Part shown: piece after piece, positions 1-8,960 of the stretch
Layout of the letters: the number at the start of each line of letters is the position of its first letter
How positions within the stretch are numbered: the first letter of the stretch is position 1
DNA from: Lachnospiraceae bacterium AC2031
GTDB lineage: Bacteria; Bacillota; Clostridia; Lachnospirales; Lachnospiraceae
NCBI GenBank assembly: GCA_000687975.1
Contig: JIAB01000001.1
Coordinates: forward strand, 2,518,001 to 2,582,000
Direction: 5' to 3'
DNA: 64,000 bases
Position numbers and translations under genes: made by a program
The notes under the pieces: model-generated
The model's database searches: none
The model's input: the letters and a program-made list of their open reading frames with translations, nothing else
Told to the model about the DNA's origin: nothing

Positions 1-260
1 TATTTTTGTCATATATTTCGCATAAAAAGATTGGATTTTTTGTGAAAAATATGTGAAAAAACACAACAAAATTACGGAAAAACACTTAAATGTTACGAAA
101 GTGTTACGAAGTGACAATACAAAAATGAATATAATTGACTATAAATGAATGAAAATGACCGAAAGACGCTAAAAAAACTCGTGTTTTATGCAAAATGCAC
201 AATTCAATTTGTGAACCATTGTTAATTAAGTGGAAATGGTGATGGGGTTAACATAACTAC

Positions 261-289
261 TTGCAAAACCATATTTTGCTTGATAAAAT
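261..289 (+). promoter_or_regulatory. Candidate sigma-A promoter of the pilin gene
   Basis: A TTGCAA box (261-266) and a TAAAAT box (284-289) are separated by 17 bases and lie about 75 bases upstream of the pilin start. The -10 box matches consensus at five of six positions and the -35 box at four of six. The rest of positions 1-260 is A/T-rich and shows no gene or clear structure. Transcription would start near 296 and give a leader of about 70 bases. Confidence 0.4.
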
Positions 290-312
290 TACATTAACTT
301 ATTCATGAGAGC

Positions 313-336
313 GGTGTAGCGGGGGGTCGTTACACC
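313..336 (+). promoter_or_regulatory. Leader hairpin with G-rich loop before the pilin gene
   Basis: GGTGTAGC (313-320) can pair with GTTACACC (329-336) over eight base pairs including one G-T wobble. The loop is GGGGGGTC. It sits 12 bases before the ribosome binding site (AAAGGAGG, about 349-356). No U-tract follows, so it is not a terminator. It may stabilise a highly abundant pilin mRNA or bind a ligand; neither is shown. It does not match the c-di-GMP riboswitch pattern I know. Confidence 0.4.
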
Positions 337-364
337 AAAGAAAAAATAAAGGAGGACTTAGCTT

Positions 365-796
365 ATGAAGAAGAATAATAAAGGTTTTACACTCGTTGAA
401 CTCATTGTTGTATTAGTTATTTTGGCAATCCTTGCTGCGATTCTTGTTCCAGCACTTCTTGGATATATTGACAAGGCTCGTGAGGGTCAGTACGCAGAGG
501 AAGCTCATTCTATTCTTGTAGCTGCTCAGGGATATGAGACAGAGCAGTATGCAAAGAGTGGTGGTGCTTTTGAGAATGGTGCAGGAACTGATAAACAGAA
601 ATTAGTTGATTATATTAATAAGATTGTTGATCCTACAAAGGTTTCATCTATCTCAGTTACAGCAGCTGGTACTGAAAGCCATAGTGCATTTACAATTAAG
701 ACAGTTGAGTCTGTTACATTTAAGTCACAGGATGGAAAGACTGGTACTATGAAGTTTGATGGTTCAACATGGACTATTGAAACACCATTCCAGTAA
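365..796 (+). CDS. Type IV prepilin-like protein
   Basis: A 143-residue pilin precursor. The N-terminus carries a type III signal: a short basic leader ending in Gly7, cleavage before Phe8, Glu at mature position 5 (FTLVE), then a hydrophobic helix of about 22 residues. The remainder is a short Thr/Ser-rich globular domain without a cysteine pair, compatible with a compact Gram-positive major pilin. The mature protein would be about 136 residues. A strong AAAGGAGG site precedes the ATG. The gene is monocistronic, with its own promoter and a strong terminator. No assembly ATPase or platform protein is in the window; the prepilin peptidase at 10782 is a plausible processing enzyme. It could instead be a pseudopilin, but the isolated, strongly signalled gene favours a major subunit. 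Confidence 0.88.
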   Translation: MKKNNKGFTLVELIVVLVILAILAAILVPALLGYIDKAREGQYAEEAHSILVAAQGYETEQYAKSGGAFENGAGTDKQKLVDYINKIVDPTKVSSISVTAAGTESHSAFTIKTVESVTFKSQDGKTGTMKFDGSTWTIETPFQ

Positions 797-845
797 AAGG
801 ATTGTAGTTGATTTGATAATGGACGCTATATAGATTATTTTTAAT

Positions 846-879
846 AACTCGTCGGATTTTCCGACGAGTTATTTTTTTG
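846..879 (+). terminator. Rho-independent terminator of the pilin gene
   Basis: AACTCGTCGG (846-855) pairs perfectly with CCGACGAGTT (861-870) around a five-base loop. A T-tract follows (872-878). It separates the pilin transcript from the membrane protein gene downstream. Confidence 0.93.
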
Positions 880-883
880 TTTG

Positions 884-892
884 TGATATAAT
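884..892 (+). promoter_or_regulatory. Extended -10 promoter of the YfhO-like gene
   Basis: TGA followed by TATAAT (887-892) forms an extended -10 element immediately after the pilin terminator and 35 bases before the next start codon. The -35 position falls inside the terminator and shows no consensus, which is usual for extended -10 promoters. Confidence 0.55.
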
Positions 893-927
893 AGATCTAT
901 ATTATAAAAAGGAACAGTGGAGCTTAC

Positions 928-3900
928 ATGTCGAAGAATACGAAGCTTAATAGATATGTTATATTTTCGTTTATAGTACCTTTAATAGTAATTGGTCTGG
1001 GTTTGTGTTTCGGGGGCTTTTTACCGTTTGGATTAAAAGATATTCTTACTGCCAGCGGTAACGAATCCATGATTCCATACTATTATGAGATGTGGGATGC
1101 TTTTCATTCTGGACATCTTTTCTTTTTTAGTTCAAAGACTGGAAGTGGGTATGACTTTTCAACTGTGATTACATATTATCTGTCAGATCCAATCAACATG
1201 GTGGTTATGTTGTTTCCTAAGTCTATGATTCTTCCTGTTCTAAATATTCTTTTCGCTTTTAAGGCATGTTTGTCTGGTACTTTCTTTTATCTATATTTAT
1301 CTAAACGGGGTGAGGATGGTAATGAGGTTCTGAAACTCGCTTTATCAGTTGCATATGCATTATCTGGATGTGCATTAGGTTGCGGGCTGGATATTACTGT
1401 AACCTCAGTCTTTATGTTATTCCCATTAGTTATGGTTGGACTTGAAAAACTGCATAGGGGTGAGAAGCCATTTGCTTATATAGGCTTCATGTCTGTATGT
1501 GTTTTCTGCAGCTTTAGATTAGCTGTTGTTGTTTGGTTGTTCACCATAATGTATTCGGTTTCTCTGGGATTTTCGGATGTGAAACATTTTGTTTCGGTCG
1601 CTATTTCCAAGCTATTCTCTGATATTATCGTGGCTGGGATTGGTTCAGTTGTGATAATCAATAATCTATCTAGTTCTTTCTTTAGAAATGACTATAGTCT
1701 ATATTTTCCTGAGCTGAGAATGCTTAAATCGGGAACTGAAATCATAAAGAGTTTATTTGTTGATCAGTATGTGGGTGTTATTGTTCTGATTCTAGCTCTT
1801 TTGTTTTTTGTTAATTCGAAGATTTCATTTTGGAAGAGACTCAGATTTGGACTATTTGGCTTATTCCTGCTTATGTCAGGTTTCGTTTCTACACCAAATT
1901 ATCTGATAAGTGGATTAACCAAGTCTTTAGCGGGTAAAACTTCTGTAGGATTTGTATTTCTGGTATTATTGCTCAGCTTTGAAGCACTTACTAATCTGAA
2001 TCTAAAGAATGATGGTAATGATAAGTATGAAAAAATAAAAAAGATTGGAAAAAAATTCGTAAAGGTAGCGCCTATACTGATAATGGTAGAGGTTGTATGC
2101 GTGGGATGTATATATCTTGCTATAGCTGGACGAAAATCTGTATCGTATGAAAATACTGAGACTTATAAAGCTTCGAAATGCGTTGACTATATTCATGAAA
2201 ATTATGAAAATGCAAAAATACTGCTGTATTCTTCTGAGGATAGTGTAGTAACTCCTGTTTCAAATCTTCTGCTGGGGTATAACTATATTGTTCAGCTTGA
2301 TAAGAGTGATATGATGGATAGCCATCTTGAGTATATGGGGGAATGTGAAGGTCTTTCAATCTATTATAATCCAGATGCAACGCCAGATAATAAATTTGTT
2401 GATAGCAGAATTCTGAACTGGGAGTCTGATTTAGAGTATGTGTTTGCTTCTTGCAATGAGTTTTCAAATGCTTTGGGCATTGGGGATATTTTTGAAGTAA
2501 CAACTGATAATATCCAGGTTTTGCCAGATCTTACGGATAAAACGTATAAGACGACGAATCTTATATATTCATTTGATGAGCCTGGCGAATATTATGTAAA
2601 CTACCAAGGCGTGGCTTATCTTGGTTCTCTTGATTCAGGGGAAGAAAGCTTAAGAACATATCATCTTTCGGCAGAGGAGATGAGAGATAGCATTTTAACT
2701 AGGGAGACTGTTAGATATGATGAAGAGTCTTTCACTAGATTGATTGATGCTATAAATAATGGAATGGCTTCATCTAACGATAACCTAGCTGAAGAAAGAG
2801 TCATGCTTGTGCCATATGATATGTCTAAATGTTTTAACGCATCTTCGGATTCTGGAGATATGACAGTTAGAACAGGCGAAGTTTTTGGCGAAGGAGTGAC
2901 TTACGTCGAAGGAAACGACGGGGAGATATCATTTTCCTATAAACCTTTTAACTTAATTAAAGGTGCAATAATCAGTCTTATATCTTTGTTCGTTCTGCTT
3001 ATGGCATATGTGATTTCAAGGTGCATAAAAAATAAGAAAGAGCATAAATTAGGAAGAGTAGAACGCTTTATTGAATCTAATCGTGTGTATCTATATACAT
3101 TACTGCTTTCAGTGGCTATGTGGCTGGTGATTGTAATGGTCAATTCGTGCGTTCCATTTGGCACATCAACATCAGTTGTATCTGATGGATTTATTGAGGA
3201 TTATCCAACCACAATGAGTCTGGTTGATAGCCTAAAACACTTTAGATTTTCAGTTGTGGATTATTCTATCGGATTTGAACGAGGTGGCGTTGGCTTCGCA
3301 TCATACCAGTATTTTATGGATCCTATAAGATTGGTAATGCTACTATTTTCGGATAGTAAGCTGTTACTGGCCTTTAATGTGTATTATGCATGCCTGTTTG
3401 TTCTTACGGGACAGACTATGCTGATATATCTTATACATAGACCTCATGGTGGAAAACTGAAAAAACAGGAACTTAAGCTTATACCGATAGCAATGTGCTA
3501 TAATCTGTCATCTTTTGTTCTCTGCTATTATTCGTATGCTGGATTTTTGGAATTTGCTCTGATTCTTCCGCTTATAATGCTGGCAGTAGATAGGCTTATA
3601 TACGAGAAGAAGTATCTGTTTTATACACTTATACTTGCGTACTTTATAGTTCTAAGTACCTATTTTGCATTTATTCTATGCATATTCCTGGTTCTTTATT
3701 TCTTTGTGTTAGATCATAAAGGTTTTAAGGAACTCGTGAAAAATGGAATCAGATTTGCTCTTTTTTCGATATTATCTGCAGGGCTTGCGTCATTTACTTT
3801 GTTATCGTTTTATGGGGCGGTTACGAATTCTGGATACATAGATCAGGATACGACTAATAATTCTTCTATTAATGTTCTAACTCAGAATCTACTTGGAAAT

Positions 3901-5553
3901 GTTACTGATTTTGAGGTTCTTCATAGGATTAGTCAGGCGACGATAAAATCAAATGTTGCTAATACATATGCAGGTTTATTACTTGTTTTGGTGATACCCG
4001 TATATTTGATGATTAAAAACTATAGTTTATCTTTACGTATTAGAAGAGTGGCGATACTTGCATTACTATATTTTGCTTATGGAAACGACCTTCTTAATTA
4101 TGTATTTCATGGATTCCATTTCCAGTCTATGGTTCCTAATAGATTTTCACTCTTCTTTATATTCTTGCTGGTGATAAGTTTTTATGACGTTGTATGTAAT
4201 TATCGTGTGATATTTGAGAAGAAGAGTGTGATTGCGTATCTTATCTTCTCGGCGTGTATTCTTCTTACTATTTATTATAAAAGTATGTCCTCGATGGGGG
4301 GCAGACTTGTTTCGATGGCATTTATTGCAGGATATTCTGTGGCTATATTGATGGGATATAAAACCAAGAGGCATTATCATTTTACGAAAATGTTATTACT
4401 TATTCTTAGTTTTGAATTGATGATATCCGGTGTAAATACTGCTAAGGGCGCATTTAAAGGATTTACATATCTTCAGAAGTCTTCGGGCTTTTCAAGTGAG
4501 CTTGCGAATGAACATGGTATGAAGAATGGTAATCTTGTGAGGGCGTCACTGCTGGATAAGGACTTAAGTAATCTGGCGTGTGTCTCAGGTTACAATACTA
4601 CAAATATTTTTACTTCGACGCTTCAGGCTGAGCAGATTGATCTTGCGAACAATTGGGGTATGGAGCAGGGAGTTAATTATCTGATATATGGAATAGGTAA
4701 TCCGTTGTCAGATATTATACTGAATAACCGATATTTCTTTATTAATAGTAATTATATGGAGGGTGTAATACCTACGTATTTAAGAAAGATTGATTCGAAA
4801 AGCTTTGTATCATTATATGAGAACCCATATGGAACGGGAGTTGGAATAGTTGTTCCGGTTTCAACGAAGGATATGGATTTTAGAAAATGTGAGAATTTAT
4901 TTGAATTTCAAAATGAATTTGCTGAGGAATTAGTGGGTAAAACACTATATGAGATTATTGATCCTGCTGAGTACGAGGCCTTTGTTTCTGAGGATGAAGG
5001 AAGCATAAGTCTAGATATTTATAGCGAAGATCTCTCTGGGGATTATTTTGCTGCGTATTGTAACCGTATTGTATATATGGGAAATACTGATGGCGAAGAG
5101 CCTCTTTATAATACGGCATTTAGACTTACGTCGGATGAGAAGAGAGTTATCATGTCTCCTGAAGTTCTTGATAATATCAGGGTTGCAAGATTAAATGTTG
5201 ATACTCTTGAGGCGTTATCGACTTATTTTGCGGAACATTCTATGGCTAATGTAGTTGTAGACGGGTATAAAATAGCTGGAGATATCGACTTAGATGAAGA
5301 AGGTTATGTTTATATTCCGATTCCTTCAACAGATGGCTGGGATATTAAGGTTGATGGGCGTGTTGTTGAGAGAGAAACTGTGCTAAGTGGAATAGGTGTT
5401 AAGGTTTCGTCAGGTAAACATGATATAGAACTTGTGAAGAAAACAAGTTATTCATTTAAACCTTATATATTATCTGTTATATCACTGGTCATTCTTGTGT
5501 GTATCGTGATTATTGGAAAAAAGAAACGTATTTTTGAACGACAAGTTCAATGA
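928..5553 (+). CDS. Giant YfhO-family membrane protein, two tandem units
   Basis: A 1541-residue polytopic membrane protein, roughly twice the length usual for YfhO-family proteins. Residues about 1-710 and 735-1541 look like two copies of one architecture. Each begins with a transmembrane helix and a PFG motif, followed by a luminal stretch with SY/DP.N/R and a helix-rich hydrophobic region. Each then has an extracytoplasmic domain and closes with a terminal helix before a basic stretch. The second unit ends with a small beta-rich segment (GWDIKVDGR) typical of YfhO C-termini. Family knowledge: YfhO proteins are GT-C-like and have been linked to glycosylation of cell-wall polymers such as lipoteichoic acid. 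The gene stands alone, with its own extended -10 promoter. I infer an envelope glycosylation or polymer-export role; the substrate cannot be told from sequence. Confidence 0.75.
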   Translation: MSKNTKLNRYVIFSFIVPLIVIGLGLCFGGFLPFGLKDILTASGNESMIPYYYEMWDAFHSGHLFFFSSKTGSGYDFSTVITYYLSDPINMVVMLFPKSMILPVLNILFAFKACLSGTFFYLYLSKRGEDGNEVLKLALSVAYALSGCALGCGLDITVTSVFMLFPLVMVGLEKLHRGEKPFAYIGFMSVCVFCSFRLAVVVWLFTIMYSVSLGFSDVKHFVSVAISKLFSDIIVAGIGSVVIINNLSSSFFRNDYSLYFPELRMLKSGTEIIKSLFVDQYVGVIVLILALLFFVNSKISFWKRLRFGLFGLFLLMSGFVSTPNYLISGLTKSLAGKTSVGFVFLVLLLSFEALTNLNLKNDGNDKYEKIKKIGKKFVKVAPILIMVEVVCVGCIYLAIAGRKSVSYENTETYKASKCVDYIHENYENAKILLYSSEDSVVTPVSNLLLGYNYIVQLDKSDMMDSHLEYMGECEGLSIYYNPDATPDNKFVDSRILNWESDLEYVFASCNEFSNALGIGDIFEVTTDNIQVLPDLTDKTYKTTNLIYSFDEPGEYYVNYQGVAYLGSLDSGEESLRTYHLSAEEMRDSILTRETVRYDEESFTRLIDAINNGMASSNDNLAEERVMLVPYDMSKCFNASSDSGDMTVRTGEVFGEGVTYVEGNDGEISFSYKPFNLIKGAIISLISLFVLLMAYVISRCIKNKKEHKLGRVERFIESNRVYLYTLLLSVAMWLVIVMVNSCVPFGTSTSVVSDGFIEDYPTTMSLVDSLKHFRFSVVDYSIGFERGGVGFASYQYFMDPIRLVMLLFSDSKLLLAFNVYYACLFVLTGQTMLIYLIHRPHGGKLKKQELKLIPIAMCYNLSSFVLCYYSYAGFLEFALILPLIMLAVDRLIYEKKYLFYTLILAYFIVLSTYFAFILCIFLVLYFFVLDHKGFKELVKNGIRFALFSILSAGLASFTLLSFYGAVTNSGYIDQDTTNNSSINVLTQNLLGNVTDFEVLHRISQATIKSNVANTYAGLLLVLVIPVYLMIKNYSLSLRIRRVAILALLYFAYGNDLLNYVFHGFHFQSMVPNRFSLFFIFLLVISFYDVVCNYRVIFEKKSVIAYLIFSACILLTIYYKSMSSMGGRLVSMAFIAGYSVAILMGYKTKRHYHFTKMLLLILSFELMISGVNTAKGAFKGFTYLQKSSGFSSELANEHGMKNGNLVRASLLDKDLSNLACVSGYNTTNIFTSTLQAEQIDLANNWGMEQGVNYLIYGIGNPLSDIILNNRYFFINSNYMEGVIPTYLRKIDSKSFVSLYENPYGTGVGIVVPVSTKDMDFRKCENLFEFQNEFAEELVGKTLYEIIDPAEYEAFVSEDEGSISLDIYSEDLSGDYFAAYCNRIVYMGNTDGEEPLYNTAFRLTSDEKRVIMSPEVLDNIRVARLNVDTLEALSTYFAEHSMANVVVDGYKIAGDIDLDEEGYVYIPIPSTDGWDIKVDGRVVERETVLSGIGVKVSSGKHDIELVKKTSYSFKPYILSVISLVILVCIVIIGKKKRIFERQVQ

Positions 5554-5623
5554 CAACCAATAATCCTAATGTTAAAATATTCATAATTATAGCGATTCCA
5601 ATATATTATAAAGGAGGGCTGGT

Positions 5624-5956
5624 ATGAATTATTTCTTTGAAAATACAAATAAGGAAGCATCAAGTAACGTTATCAGTGTCAGAAGAACAGGTATCAAGAT
5701 AAGAAGAATGCTTTATGCGGCAGGGTATGGCGTTACTGATGTGCAGCGTGCTCTTGGGCTTGCTTGTCCACAGTCTATATATCGCTGGTTTGCAGGAACT
5801 GCGCTTCCGACAGTGGACCATTTATTTATTATCAGCAGGATGCTTGGGGTGAGAGTTGATGATCTTCTTGTTCAGGAGTGCAGGGTGAAGACTGAGAAAA
5901 CACCTGGGTATAAATATATGGTGGCTTATTACGATAGGGTGTTCAGTGGTTTCTAA
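5624..5956 (+). CDS. Small XRE-like helix-turn-helix protein
   Basis: A 110-residue protein with a Cro/CI-type helix-turn-helix at about residues 22-85. It shows IKIRRMLYAAGYGVTDVQRALGL, the recognition-helix region QSIYRWFAG, and a typical LPTVDHLFIISRMLGVRVDDLL tail of the fold. The C-terminus is short and basic, with no partner domain. The start is supported by AAAGGAGGG ten bases upstream. It lies between the YfhO-like gene and hemZ, with an A/T-rich gap on each side; TATATAAT at about 5991-5998 may be the promoter of hemZ. It is probably a DNA-binding regulator. Its targets are unknown, and the absence of a partner argues against a simple toxin-antitoxin antidote. Confidence 0.75.
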   Translation: MNYFFENTNKEASSNVISVRRTGIKIRRMLYAAGYGVTDVQRALGLACPQSIYRWFAGTALPTVDHLFIISRMLGVRVDDLLVQECRVKTEKTPGYKYMVAYYDRVFSGF

Positions 5957-6033
5957 GTTGGTTTTTTACAGTTGAAAAGAGCGGGAAGTCTATATATAAT
6001 AGTAGTTTAGTGAAGTGAACTGGAGGGTGTGAT

Positions 6034-7524
6034 ATGATACTTCTAGTGCAAAATGATAAAGAGTATGAAACTGACCTGAGGGAGATGATATCTGCCTTCT
6101 TTTTGGGTGAGAAAATAAAGGTTTCTACTCCGGCTGAAGTGGCTTCATTCGAGAAGGAACGCTTCGGTAGATTCGGCTTCATGATCACAGCTCTTTTTGA
6201 TGAGAAGAACGCGAGTCTCAGGCTGGAAGAGAAGGGACATGTTCTTTATTCGGCTTACATTTATGGAGATTATAAGAATCGTAAGAGGTATCGCAACAAA
6301 CTGAAGCTTGCAATATACAGACTTCTTTCGGAATATACTAAGCGAGAACTTCCTTGGGGCAGCCTTACTGGAATGCGTCCTACGAAGATTGCCAGTCAGG
6401 CTCTGGCTAAGGGTAAATCGAAGGAGGAGATAGTTGACTATTACAACTATACCTATGATGCTTCACTTGAAAAAGCAGAGCTTGCCACGAATGTGGCGCT
6501 TAAGGAAAAGCCTATACTGGAGTCGGTTAATCCGCTTACAGATTACTGCCTCTATATAAATATTCCATTTTGCCCGACCAAATGTCTTTATTGCTCCTTC
6601 GCGGCGTATCCAATCATGGAGTACGACAGACGGATAGGAGAGTATATAGACTGCTTGAAACAGGAACTGCAGCATATTGCATTTACCAATAGGAATAGAA
6701 ACTTGGTTGCAGTATATATGGGCGGTGGAACACCTACTTCGCTGAATTCGACTGAGCTGGGCAGTATCATTCAATGTGTACGCGAGACCTTTGATATATC
6801 GGGGCTTCGTGAGTTCACAGTTGAGGCTGGTCGTCCGGACAGTATTACTCGTGAGAAGCTTGAGATGTTGAAGAAGCATGGCGTTACTCGTATAAGTATT
6901 AATCCGCAGACAATGAATGCGGACACTCTGAGAAAGATTGGAAGAGCACATACGCCAGCGGATATTATGCAGGCAATGCGTGATGCTCGTAAGATTGGCT
7001 TCAAGAATATCAATATGGATATTATCGCAGGACTTCCTGGCGAGACTCTGACTGAGATGGAATATACCCTTGATCAGATTGCTGAGATGGCGCCTGAATC
7101 ACTTACGGTTCACAGCCTTGCGATTAAGCGTGCGGCGAATCTGAATGAACGCTTCGAGGAATTTGAGAACGACATTAATCATGATACAGATAAAATGTTA
7201 TCTCTCGTGGCTATGCGTGCAAAGCGGGATGGCCTCGAGCCATACTATCTCTATCGTCAGAAGAATATAGCAGGTAATCTTGAGAATGTGGGTTACACAA
7301 AGCCTGGGCTTGAGTGTATATATAATGTCCTTATAATGGAAGAAAGCGTTGATACATTTGCTGCGGGAGCGGGAGCGGTTACAAGACTTCTTACCACTGA
7401 GAATGGAAAAGTGACTCGCGTTGACCGTGTAGAAAACTGCAAGAATGTTGATGAATATATGTCACGTATCGATGAAATGCTGGAGCGTAAGAACGCTGGT
7501 GTTGCATCGAGGTTGTTAACATAA
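6034..7524 (+). CDS. hemZ: Coproporphyrinogen dehydrogenase HemZ-like radical SAM protein
   Basis: A 496-residue radical SAM enzyme. An N-terminal domain of about 160 residues typical of HemZ (with the LPWGSLTGMRPTKI stretch near 106-119) precedes the radical SAM barrel. The cluster-binding cysteines C180, C184 and C187 form CX3CX2C in IPFCPTKCLYCSF. A GGGTPT motif follows near residue 230, as in the HemN/HemW family. HemZ is annotated as an oxygen-independent coproporphyrinogen III dehydrogenase, although several clostridial members lie in genomes without a full haem pathway, so its substrate may differ. It is followed 52 bases later by hisS, a common clostridial order. The start has GGAGGG eight bases upstream. 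The radical SAM assignment is secure; the exact reaction is less so. Confidence 0.85.
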   Translation: MILLVQNDKEYETDLREMISAFFLGEKIKVSTPAEVASFEKERFGRFGFMITALFDEKNASLRLEEKGHVLYSAYIYGDYKNRKRYRNKLKLAIYRLLSEYTKRELPWGSLTGMRPTKIASQALAKGKSKEEIVDYYNYTYDASLEKAELATNVALKEKPILESVNPLTDYCLYINIPFCPTKCLYCSFAAYPIMEYDRRIGEYIDCLKQELQHIAFTNRNRNLVAVYMGGGTPTSLNSTELGSIIQCVRETFDISGLREFTVEAGRPDSITREKLEMLKKHGVTRISINPQTMNADTLRKIGRAHTPADIMQAMRDARKIGFKNINMDIIAGLPGETLTEMEYTLDQIAEMAPESLTVHSLAIKRAANLNERFEEFENDINHDTDKMLSLVAMRAKRDGLEPYYLYRQKNIAGNLENVGYTKPGLECIYNVLIMEESVDTFAAGAGAVTRLLTTENGKVTRVDRVENCKNVDEYMSRIDEMLERKNAGVASRLLT

Positions 7525-7528
7525 TATA

Positions 7529-7555
7529 GTGCAACGGGGTCCGTCCCCACTGCAC
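7529..7555 (+). repeat. Hairpin of GTGCA/GGGG type between hemZ and hisS
   Basis: GTGCA (7529-7533) pairs with TGCAC (7551-7555), and GGGG (7536-7539) with CCCC (7545-7548), leaving a two-by-two internal mismatch and a five-base loop. The GTGCA...GGGG...CCCC...TGCAC pattern resembles small dispersed palindromes that I associate with clostridial intergenic regions. No T-tract follows, so it is not an obvious terminator. I see no second full copy in this window. Confidence 0.5.
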
Positions 7556-7576
7556 CAAATTTAGGAGGAAAAAGAA

Positions 7577-8914
7577 TTGGCAATGAAGAAAAAGCCCGTT
7601 ACGGGAATGAAAGACATACTCCCAAGAGAGATGGAGATCAGGGACTATGCCATCGGTCTTATAAAGGAAACTTATAAGACATTTGGCTTTACATCAGTTG
7701 AGACTCCAGCGGTTGAACATATAGAAAATCTTTCAAGTAATCAGGGCGGAGAAAATGAAAAGCTTATCTTTAAGGTAATGAAGCGTGGTGATAAGCTTAC
7801 AGCTGCAGCATCAAAGCTTGTTGAGGCTGGTGCTGATAGAGATGCTATAGGTGGATTATCTGATTCAGGACTTAGATATGATCTTACACTTCCACTTTCA
7901 AGATATTATTCGAATAATGCAAATGATCTGCCTTCACCATTTAAGGCTCTTCAGATGGGAAATGTTTGGCGTGCTGATAAACCTCAGAGAGGCCGCTTCC
8001 GTCAGTTTATGCAGTGTGATATTGATATTCTTGGAGAACAGAGCATCATTGCTGAGATTGAGCTGATTCTTGCTACAACAACGCTTCTTGGAAAGTTAGA
8101 TTTTAAGAACTTTACAATTAGAATTAATGATAGAAGAATCCTTAAGGCTATGGCTGCTTACAGCGGTTTTGCTGAGGAGGATTATGATACAGTATTTATT
8201 ATCCTTGATAAGATGGATAAGATCGGTCTTGATGGAGTTAAGGAGGAACTTCTTAAGGAAGGTTATGCAGCTGATAAGGTTGAGAAGTACCTTGGACTTT
8301 ATGAGAAACTGGTTGGAGGAGATGCTGAAGGCGCATCTGTGGTAGCTGCTAGTGAAAAAGCAAATGTTAGTATAGAAAATATCAAGCTGGTTAAGGATAC
8401 ACTTGGTGACTTCCTGGATGATGAAGTATCAGAGAATCTTTCAACTATTATTTCCAGCGTTGAGGGAGCTAAGGCAGCTGACTTTGGTATCAGCTTTGAC
8501 CCAACTCTTGTACGTGGAATGTCATATTATACTGGTCCTATATTCGAGATTTCAATGGATGAGTATGGCGGATCAGTTGGTGGTGGTGGACGTTATGACG
8601 AGATGATCGGCAAGTTCACAGGACAGCCAACTCCAGCGGTTGGATTCTCTATTGGCTTTGAAAGAATTGTTATGCTTCTTCTTGAGAGCAACTTCCAGGT
8701 ACCTGGAACAGGCGAGAGAAAAGCATATCTTATAGAAAAGAACATGCCTGCAGATAAGATGCAGAAGATAATGGCTCTTGCAAAGGAAGAAAGAGATAAG
8801 GGCGTTATCGTAAATGTTTCAATAATGAAGAAGAACAAGAAGTTCCAGAAGGAGAAGATGCAGGAGGAAGGCTATACTGAGTTTGTAGAGTTCTTCGCGG
8901 ATCGCGACTTCTAA
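7577..8914 (+). CDS. hisS: Histidyl-tRNA synthetase
   Basis: A 445-residue class II synthetase that charges tRNA-His in the cytoplasm. Recognisable parts are LRYDLTLPLSRY near residue 94-105, motif 2 with QMGNVWRADKPQRGRFRQF, the histidine-specific LVRGMSYYTGPIFEI near 312, and motif 3 with GGGGRYDEM and GFSIGFERI. A short anticodon-binding domain of about 75 residues closes the protein. The start is taken as TTG at 7577 because AGGAGG (7563-7568) lies eight bases before it; the in-frame ATG at 7583 is 14 bases away. The gene follows hemZ and precedes aspS by 46 bases, an order often found in Firmicutes. No T-box leader is visible in the short gap. Confidence 0.96.
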   Translation: MAMKKKPVTGMKDILPREMEIRDYAIGLIKETYKTFGFTSVETPAVEHIENLSSNQGGENEKLIFKVMKRGDKLTAAASKLVEAGADRDAIGGLSDSGLRYDLTLPLSRYYSNNANDLPSPFKALQMGNVWRADKPQRGRFRQFMQCDIDILGEQSIIAEIELILATTTLLGKLDFKNFTIRINDRRILKAMAAYSGFAEEDYDTVFIILDKMDKIGLDGVKEELLKEGYAADKVEKYLGLYEKLVGGDAEGASVVAASEKANVSIENIKLVKDTLGDFLDDEVSENLSTIISSVEGAKAADFGISFDPTLVRGMSYYTGPIFEISMDEYGGSVGGGGRYDEMIGKFTGQPTPAVGFSIGFERIVMLLLESNFQVPGTGERKAYLIEKNMPADKMQKIMALAKEERDKGVIVNVSIMKKNKKFQKEKMQEEGYTEFVEFFADRDF

Positions 8915-8960
8915 TATTATAGGAAATGAAACAAATTGATATAGGTTTGGAGGAAAGAAA

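Noticed and set aside
120-240. Possible c-di-GMP riboswitch (GEMM) upstream of the pilin, because of a CCGAAAGACGC-like stretch near 159-169.
   Set aside because: The conserved GGGCAAACC and GACGCAAAGCC segments and the paired helices of GEMM-I are not present in order.
2120-2503. Long minus-strand frames inside the YfhO-like gene and similar antisense frames elsewhere (for example 6463-6951, 15118-15690).
   Set aside because: They lie entirely within well-supported genes, lack ribosome binding sites and show low-complexity translations rich in Tyr, Ser and His.
5624-5956. Antitoxin of a toxin-antitoxin pair.
   Set aside because: No adjacent small toxin gene is present; the neighbours are a large membrane protein and hemZ.
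7525-7576. T-box leader for hisS.
   Set aside because: The gap is only 52 bases and contains a simple GTGCA/GGGG palindrome; a T-box needs about 200 bases with a specifier loop and antiterminator.
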